This document shows, in pieces, positions 59,120 to 64,000 of a stretch of 64,000 nt of DNA; position 1 is the first letter of the stretch, and each line of letters starts with the position of its first letter. A model generated the notes under the pieces. The model saw nothing but the letters and a program-made list of their open reading frames with translations. It did no database searches and was not told the origin of the DNA. A program made the translations under genes and the position numbers. This DNA is from Nocardioides alkalitolerans DSM 16699. GTDB lineage: Bacteria; Actinomycetota; Actinomycetes; Propionibacteriales; Nocardioidaceae. Location: NCBI RefSeq assembly GCF_000426525.1, contig NZ_AUFN01000013.1, forward strand, positions 1 to 64,000. Direction: 5' to 3'.

Positions 59120-60607
59120 TCAGAGGGCGATGTTGACCGCCTTGACCTGCGTGTACAGCTCGAGCGACTCGGCGCCGAGCTCGCGGCCCCAGCCCGACTG
59201 GCGGTAGCCGCCGAACGGCAGGCCGGCGTCGAAGGCGTGGAACGTGTTGACCCAGACCTGTCCCGACTTGAGGCGGGCGGCGACGCGGTGGGCGCGGCTC
59301 AGGTCCTGCGTCCAGATGCCGGCGGCGAGGCCGTACTCGCTGTCGTTGGCGGCGGCCACGACCTCGTCCTCGTCGCTGAACCTCATGGCCACGGCGACCG
59401 GGCCGAAGATCTCCTCGCGGACGATCGACATGTCCGGGGTGGCGTCGACGAACACGGTCGCCTGCACGTAGTAGCCGGAGTCCCCGACCCGCTCCCCGCC
59501 CACGAGCACGCGGGCGCCGTCGGCCTTGCCGGCCTCGAGGTAGCCGGTCACGCGGTCGAGCTGCTCCTGCGAGACCAGCGGCGTGATGACCGACTGCGGG
59601 TCGTTGCCGGGCCCGACCTGCAGCTGCCCGACCGCCTCCGCGAGGGCGGTCGTGAACTCGTCGTAGATGGCGTCGTGGACGTACACGCGCGTGCCCGACT
59701 CGCAGGCCTGGCCGGAGTTGAAGGTGAAGCCCATGATCGTGCCGGCGACGGCCGCCGGGATGTCGGCGTCGGCGAAGACGATGTTGGGCGACTTGCCGCC
59801 CAGCTCGAGCGACACCTTCTTCAGGTTGCCCCGCGCGGCGTCGACGATGAGCTTGCCGACCTCCGTCGACCCGGTGAAGGCCACCTTGTCGACGTCGTCG
59901 TGGGCCGACAGCGCCGCACCCGTCTCACCGGCGCCCGTGACGATGTTGACGACGCCGGCGGGCACCCCGGCCTCGAGGAGGATCTCGCCCAGCATCAGGG
60001 CCGACAGCGGGGTCTGCTCGGCAGGCTTCAGGACGACCGTGTTGCCGGTGGCGAGGGCGGGCGCGATCTTCCACGCCGCCATCAGGAGGGGGAAGTTCCA
60101 CGGCACGATCTGGGCGCAGACCCCGACGGGCTCGCGGCGGGTGTAGGAGTGGAACTCCTGGGCCGGGTCGGCGAGCAGCATCGAGGGCGTGTTGGTCGTG
60201 CCCGTCAGCTTCGTCGGCCAGCCGGCGTAGTAGCGGAAGCACTCGGCGGCGAAGCGGACGTCGGCGACGGTGGCGATGCCGAGCGACTTGCCGTTGTCCA
60301 GCGACTCGATCTCGGCGAGGTCGGCGGCCCGCTCCTCCATGAGCTCGGCGATGCGCCAGATGATCTTCTCGCGGGTGTTGGGACGCATCCGTACCCAGTC
60401 CCCGGCGTCGAAGGCCCGGCGCGCCGCGGCCACGGCGAGGTCGACGTCCTCCGGGCCGGCGAGGGGCACGGAGGCGAGCACCTCGCCCGTGGCGGGGTTG
60501 TGGGTGTCGAAGGTCTGACCGGACCGGGCGAGCACCCACTCGCCGTCGATGAGCATGCGGGCCGGCTCGTTCAGGAACTCCTTGACCGCGGCGGAACTGA
60601 TGGGCAT
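59120..60607 (-). CDS. NAD(P)-dependent aldehyde dehydrogenase
   Basis: 495 residues, the normal ALDH length. Catalytic Cys in FNSGQACESGTRV (about residue 300), general base Glu in LELGGKSPN (about 265), and the cofactor loop VAFTGSTEVGK. The PWNFPLL motif and YRQSGWGRELG near the end are standard. It oxidises an aldehyde to its acid; chain-length preference cannot be read. ATG start behind GGAGTCGG-type sequence. The shared operator at 60670-60686 lies 63 bases upstream, and the molybdenum enzyme starts divergently from the same gap. Confidence 0.93.
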   Translation of the reverse strand: MPISSAAVKEFLNEPARMLIDGEWVLARSGQTFDTHNPATGEVLASVPLAGPEDVDLAVAAARRAFDAGDWVRMRPNTREKIIWRIAELMEERAADLAEIESLDNGKSLGIATVADVRFAAECFRYYAGWPTKLTGTTNTPSMLLADPAQEFHSYTRREPVGVCAQIVPWNFPLLMAAWKIAPALATGNTVVLKPAEQTPLSALMLGEILLEAGVPAGVVNIVTGAGETGAALSAHDDVDKVAFTGSTEVGKLIVDAARGNLKKVSLELGGKSPNIVFADADIPAAVAGTIMGFTFNSGQACESGTRVYVHDAIYDEFTTALAEAVGQLQVGPGNDPQSVITPLVSQEQLDRVTGYLEAGKADGARVLVGGERVGDSGYYVQATVFVDATPDMSIVREEIFGPVAVAMRFSDEDEVVAAANDSEYGLAAGIWTQDLSRAHRVAARLKSGQVWVNTFHAFDAGLPFGGYRQSGWGRELGAESLELYTQVKAVNIAL

Positions 60608-60669
60608 GACCGACTCCTTGGCTGTGGGATGAGACGCACCTCACGTTAGGGAGGTGGTCGCCGGCCTCC

Positions 60670-60686
60670 TGTTCAGTAACTGGACA
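60670..60686. promoter_or_regulatory. Operator B of the aldehyde/molybdenum regulon
   Basis: TGTTCAGTAACTGGACA lies between the divergent aldehyde dehydrogenase (63 bases away) and molybdopterin oxidoreductase genes. Read on the other strand it matches operator A at 57303-57319 at 15 of 17 positions. The rest of this 213-bp gap shows no gene. Confidence 0.72.
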
Positions 60687-60820
60687 ATCTGCCGCGCGGG
60701 GCGCGGGAGGCGACCCGGACGGCACGGATCGTCGTGTTCCCGTCGTTCGGCAGCCCGGCCGGCAGGGGGTCGCGCGACGACGCTGGAGGTCCGGAGAACC
60801 GCGACCCCAGGAGCACACCC

Positions 60821-62992
60821 ATGACTCTGATCGACGAACCCGTCGCGCCCGCACGTGAGCTGACCGTGCTGGGAGCGTGCCCGCAGGACTGTCCCGACAC
60901 CTGCGCGATGGTGGTGACCGTGCGTGACGGCGTCGCCGTGGAGGTGGCGGGCAGCAAGGCGCAGCCCTACACCAACGGCGGCCTGTGCGTGAAGGTCGAC
61001 AACTACCTCGACCGGGTCTACCACCCGGACCGGATCCTCCACCCGATGCGACGCGTGGGCCCCAAGGGCTCGGGCGAGTTCGAGCGGATCTCGTGGGACG
61101 AGGCCGTCGACGAGGTCGCCCGCCGGTTCACCGCGATCGCGGCCGACCACGGCGCCGAGGCGATCATGCCGGTGAGCTACCTCGGCACGCAGGGCATCCT
61201 CAACGGGCTGAACGTCGGTGACCCGTTCTTCAACCGCCTGGGCGCCACCGTCGCCGAGCGCACGTACTGCGACGCGGGCTCGTGCACGGCGTACGCGATG
61301 ACCATCGGCGACACGGCCGGCGTCGACCCCGAGGCGATGGTGAACTCCAAGTTCATCCTCATCTGGGCCGCGAACATCATGAGCACGAACCTCCACCTCT
61401 GGCCCTACATCGCGGAGGCGAAGAAGCGGGGCGCGAAGGTCGTGGTCGTCGACCCGGTGCGCACCAAGACCGCCCGGGCCGCGAGCCAGCACATCCCGAT
61501 CCGTCCGGGCACCGACGGCGCGCTGGCCATGGCGATGATGCACGTGATCATCAACGAGGGCCTCACCGACGACGACTACGTCGCCGCGCACACGATCGGG
61601 TACGACGAGCTGGTCGAGCGCGTGCAGCAGTACACCCCCGAGTGGGCGTCGCAGGAGACCGGCATCCCGGTCGAGACGATCCTGACCCTGGCCCGCGAGT
61701 ACGCCACCGCCCAGCCCTCGGTGATCCGCATCGGCGTCGCGGTCGAGCGGCACGCCGGCGGCGGCCAGACCGTGCGCGCCCTCTCGTGCCTCCCGGCCCT
61801 CGTGGGCGCCTGGCGCAACCCCGGCGGCGGCATCCTCCAGCTGCCGCTGTGGGCCTTCCCGGTCAACTGGCCGGCCTTCATGCACCCGGAGCTCCTGCCC
61901 CCCGGCACCCAGGTGGTCAACCAGTACCTGCTGGGCCAGGCGCTCACCGGACAGCTCGACCTGCGCACCCCGCTGAAGGCCCTGATGGTCTACAACTCGA
62001 ACCCGCTCGTGGTGGCACCCGACCAGGCCCGGATGGTCGAGGGCCTGAGCCGTGACGACCTGTTCACCGTCGTCAGCGAGCAGTTCATGACCGACACGGC
62101 GCGCTACGCGGACATCCTGCTGCCGGCCACGACCCAGCTCGAGCAGGAGGACATCATGTTCTCCTGGGGCCACCTCTACGTGACCTACAACAACCCGTCG
62201 ATCGCCCCCCTCGGTGAGGCGGTGCCCAACACGGAGCTGTTCCGGCGCCTCGCCCGGGCCATGGGGTTCGACGACGACCCGATCTTCACGCGCACCGACG
62301 AGCAGATGATCGCCGAGGCCTTCGACTGGTCGTCGCCCGCGATGGAGGGGATCACCGTCGACTCCCTCAAGGAGCAGGGCTTCTCGCGCCTCAACCTCCC
62401 GCCGTCCGACGAGTACGCGCCCCACCGCGACGGCAACTTCCGCACGCCGTCAGGCAAGACCGAGTTCGTCTCCTCCGCGGCGGCCGGGGGCAACTTCGTC
62501 GTGCCCCTCTTCCGCCAGGGGTCCAACGACCACCAGCCCGGCCAGCCGGTCGACCCCCTGCCCCACTACATCCCGCCGCGCGACAACGCCGCCGCCGACC
62601 CCGAGCTCGCCGCCCGCTACCCGCTCAACCTGATCTCGCCGAAGTCGCACGCGTTCATCAACTCGAGCTTCGCCAACATCGAGATCCACCAGCGGGTGCA
62701 GAAGCCGGCCACGCTCCTCATCAACCCCGCCGACGCCGAGGCGCGCGGGATCACCACCGGGAGCGTCGTCCGCGCCTTCAACGACCGCGGGAGCGTCGAG
62801 CTGCTCGCCAAGGTCGACGCCTCGACCATGGCGGGGGTGACCGTCTGCCACGTCGGGCACTGGCGCTCCGACGCGCTCGGCCTCTCGACGCTCTCCCAGC
62901 TCAACCCCACGACCTTCGCCGACCTCGGCAACGCCCCGACCTTCTCCGACACCCTGATCGACGTCGAGCCGGTCGCGGCGCAGGAGGGCTGA
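60821..62992 (+). CDS. Molybdopterin (bis-MGD) oxidoreductase of the BisC type
   Basis: 723 residues, DMSO-reductase superfamily. 4Fe-4S ligands at Cys20, Cys24, Cys28 and Cys56. ERTYCDAGSC (Cys150) is at the position of the Mo-ligating Cys in Nap/Fdh-type enzymes. DPVRTKTA and HIPIRPGTDGALAMAMMHVI bind the cofactor, and a C-terminal MopB_CT domain starts near 600. It has no signal peptide, so it is cytoplasmic. The substrate is unknown. AGGAG precedes the ATG. It starts an operon with ferredoxin and ferredoxin-NADP reductase, which suggests electron exchange with NADPH. Confidence 0.88.
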   Translation: MTLIDEPVAPARELTVLGACPQDCPDTCAMVVTVRDGVAVEVAGSKAQPYTNGGLCVKVDNYLDRVYHPDRILHPMRRVGPKGSGEFERISWDEAVDEVARRFTAIAADHGAEAIMPVSYLGTQGILNGLNVGDPFFNRLGATVAERTYCDAGSCTAYAMTIGDTAGVDPEAMVNSKFILIWAANIMSTNLHLWPYIAEAKKRGAKVVVVDPVRTKTARAASQHIPIRPGTDGALAMAMMHVIINEGLTDDDYVAAHTIGYDELVERVQQYTPEWASQETGIPVETILTLAREYATAQPSVIRIGVAVERHAGGGQTVRALSCLPALVGAWRNPGGGILQLPLWAFPVNWPAFMHPELLPPGTQVVNQYLLGQALTGQLDLRTPLKALMVYNSNPLVVAPDQARMVEGLSRDDLFTVVSEQFMTDTARYADILLPATTQLEQEDIMFSWGHLYVTYNNPSIAPLGEAVPNTELFRRLARAMGFDDDPIFTRTDEQMIAEAFDWSSPAMEGITVDSLKEQGFSRLNLPPSDEYAPHRDGNFRTPSGKTEFVSSAAAGGNFVVPLFRQGSNDHQPGQPVDPLPHYIPPRDNAAADPELAARYPLNLISPKSHAFINSSFANIEIHQRVQKPATLLINPADAEARGITTGSVVRAFNDRGSVELLAKVDASTMAGVTVCHVGHWRSDALGLSTLSQLNPTTFADLGNAPTFSDTLIDVEPVAAQEG

Positions 62993-62995
62993 GCC

Positions 62996-63322
62996 ATGGC
63001 CTACGTCATCACCGAGGCCTGCATCGACGCCGCCGACAAGGCCTGCCGCGAGGAGTGCCCCGTCGACTGCATCTACGAGGGCGACCGGATGCTCTACATC
63101 CACCCGGACGAGTGCGTCGACTGCGGCAAGTGCGTCACCGCCTGCCCCAACGGCGCGATCTCGTCGGAGTACAAGCTGGCGGCGGAGGACGAGCGCTTCC
63201 GCGACATCGCCGTCGAGTTCTTCGACGCCTTCCCCGACGCGAACGGCGGCGCCGAGGACCTCGGACCGGTCGGCGCCGACCACCCGACGGTGGCGGCGTG
63301 GGAGACGGGAGGCCGGACGTGA
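62996..63322 (+). CDS. fdxA: 7Fe-type ferredoxin (FdxA-like)
   Basis: 108 residues. MAYVITEACIDAADKACREE at the start and CVDCGKCVTACPNGA give a [3Fe-4S]/[4Fe-4S] pair with the CPVDC half-cluster, as in FdxA-type ferredoxins. It should carry electrons between the molybdenum enzyme and the reductase. Starts four bases after the previous stop; its own stop overlaps the next start (GTGA). The C-terminal ~50 residues are the usual extra helix. Confidence 0.93.
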   Translation: MAYVITEACIDAADKACREECPVDCIYEGDRMLYIHPDECVDCGKCVTACPNGAISSEYKLAAEDERFRDIAVEFFDAFPDANGGAEDLGPVGADHPTVAAWETGGRT

Positions 63323-63354
63323 GCGGGGCCGTGAGCGGGGCCGTGAGCGGGCTC
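63319..63354 (+). repeat. Three tandem 12-bp units at the reductase start
   Basis: GTGAGCGGGGCC is repeated three times (third copy with one change), giving V-S-G-A at the N-terminus and three in-frame GTG start codons, of which the first overlaps the ferredoxin stop. Confidence 0.9.
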
Positions 63355-64000
63355 GTGACCCGTGAGGTCGTCGAGGTCGACCTCGTCGTCGTGGGCGCGG
63401 GCCCGGTGGGCCTCTACGCCGCGTACTACGCAGGCTTCCGTGGGATGACGGTCGCGGTCGTCGACGCGCTCGACCAGGTGGGCGGCCAGACCACCGCGAT
63501 GTATCCCGAGAAGCTCGTGTACGACGTCGCCGGCTACGCCGCCGTGAAGGGCCAGCACCTCGTCGACGCCCTGAGCGAGCAGGCCGCCGGGGCCAAGCCG
63601 CACTACGTGCTGGGCGAGCAGGTCGTCGATCTCGTCACGGCCCCCGACCACGTGCTGCTGACCACGTCGGAGGGCACGACGCTGCGCGGCCGGGCGGTGC
63701 TCCTCGCGGCGGGGATCGGCAGCTTCAGCCCGCGTCCGCTGCCCACGGGCGGGGAGTACGTCGGACGCGGCCTGGTGCACTTCGTGCCCCGACCGGACGA
63801 GTTCGCCGGTGCGGACGTCGTGGTGGTCGGCGGGGGTGACAGCGCGGTGGACTGGGCGGTCACGCTCGAACCGGTGGCGCGGCGGGTCACCCTGGTGCAC
63901 CGGCGGGACGACTTCCGGGCCCACGAGGCGAGCGTGGCCCGGCTGCGGGCGAGCACGGTGGAGATCCTGACCCCGCTCGAGGTCGGCGCCGTCCACGGCG
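63319..64000 (+). CDS. Ferredoxin-NADP reductase, thioredoxin-reductase-like (partial, cut by window end)
   Basis: First 227 residues. The FAD-binding VVVGAGPVGLYAAYYAGFRG and QVGGQTTAMYPEKLVYDVAG blocks identify the bacterial type 2 (TrxR-like) ferredoxin-NADP reductase, and VVVVGGGDSAVDWAV begins the NADPH domain. There is no CxxC pair in the part seen, as expected for FNR. The GTG start lies in a 12-bp repeat, so three in-frame GTGs compete. It is coupled to the ferredoxin gene and continues beyond base 64000. Confidence 0.9.
   Translation, partial: MSGAVSGAVSGLVTREVVEVDLVVVGAGPVGLYAAYYAGFRGMTVAVVDALDQVGGQTTAMYPEKLVYDVAGYAAVKGQHLVDALSEQAAGAKPHYVLGEQVVDLVTAPDHVLLTTSEGTTLRGRAVLLAAGIGSFSPRPLPTGGEYVGRGLVHFVPRPDEFAGADVVVVGGGDSAVDWAVTLEPVARRVTLVHRRDDFRAHEASVARLRASTVEILTPLEVGAVHG

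Noticed and set aside
60821..62992. Acetylene hydratase (acetylene to acetaldehyde, then ALDH)
   Set aside because: The neighbour is an aldehyde dehydrogenase and the fold is right, but the residues around the Mo ligand and the overall pattern fit the general BisC type better, so I do not claim it.

Overview
The window is very GC-rich DNA with dense, short-spaced genes, frequent GTG starts and many ATGA/GTGA stop-start overlaps. DUF222/HNH (13E12-type) genes, DUF3107, DUF6758, F420-type oxidoreductases, MoeZ, GlnE beside a GlnA2-type glutamine synthetase and an actinobacterial class A RNase P RNA all point to an actinobacterium. The repeated GTCGTACG flavour and the DUF222 content make Nocardioidaceae (Nocardioides-like) my best guess, but that is inference. 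No tRNA, rRNA, CRISPR array or intact insertion sequence was seen.

Layout. 1-2.1 kb: a cluster of REP-like repeats, a DUF222-HNH gene with a candidate SOS box, a strong terminator and a 28-bp tandem array. 2.1-15.5 kb: a catabolic locus. A minus-strand, translationally coupled run (NCS2 permease, three-subunit molybdenum hydroxylase of the xanthine dehydrogenase/CoxMSL form II type, CoxG-like SRPBCC protein, amidase) lies beside a PucR regulator. A divergent coupled trio (DUF2877/AllH, FdrA/AllF, DUF1116/AllG) is of the oxamate carbamoyltransferase type. Together they look like a pathway for a purine or other N-heterocycle ending in carbamoyl phosphate. 15.5-31 kb: mostly conserved actinobacterial genes: ATL protein, secreted S1 protease, MoeZ, TetR, DUF3107, hydrolase, ferritin-like protein, DEAD-box helicase, L,D-transpeptidase, ParA-like ATPase, SDR, PHP phosphoesterase, DUF6758, histidine phosphatase, MaoC, and an LLM oxidoreductase/enoyl-CoA hydratase pair behind a TetR-type operator.

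30-40.6 kb is the most accessory-looking part: a CobW GTPase, a PepSY membrane protein and a multi-TM protein (metal-related in appearance), an unusual signal peptidase I fused to Ig-like repeats beside a TasA/camelysin-like protein, a chimeric HNH fragment duplicated from the gene at the left edge, two large related palindromes, and a SF2 helicase with an internal pair of membrane helices. 40.6-51.5 kb returns to core metabolism: glnE, a class I glutamine amidotransferase, glnA, nadE, a zinc alcohol dehydrogenase, panB and map. 51.6-55 kb holds the coupled ATP-grasp / alpha-E / transglutaminase-like trio, then trpF, a TPR protein and rnpB.

56.7-64 kb: a Tat-type exported protein; an AcoR-like GAF/AAA/Fis regulator that lacks the sigma-54 contact loop; an aldehyde dehydrogenase; and a coupled set of molybdopterin oxidoreductase, 7Fe-type ferredoxin and ferredoxin-NADP reductase (cut by the window end). 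A 17-bp near-palindrome occurs both before the regulator and in the divergent promoter between the aldehyde dehydrogenase and the molybdenum enzyme, tying them into one predicted regulon. This redox module, the purine-type locus and the signal peptidase fusion are the best candidates for undescribed biology here.
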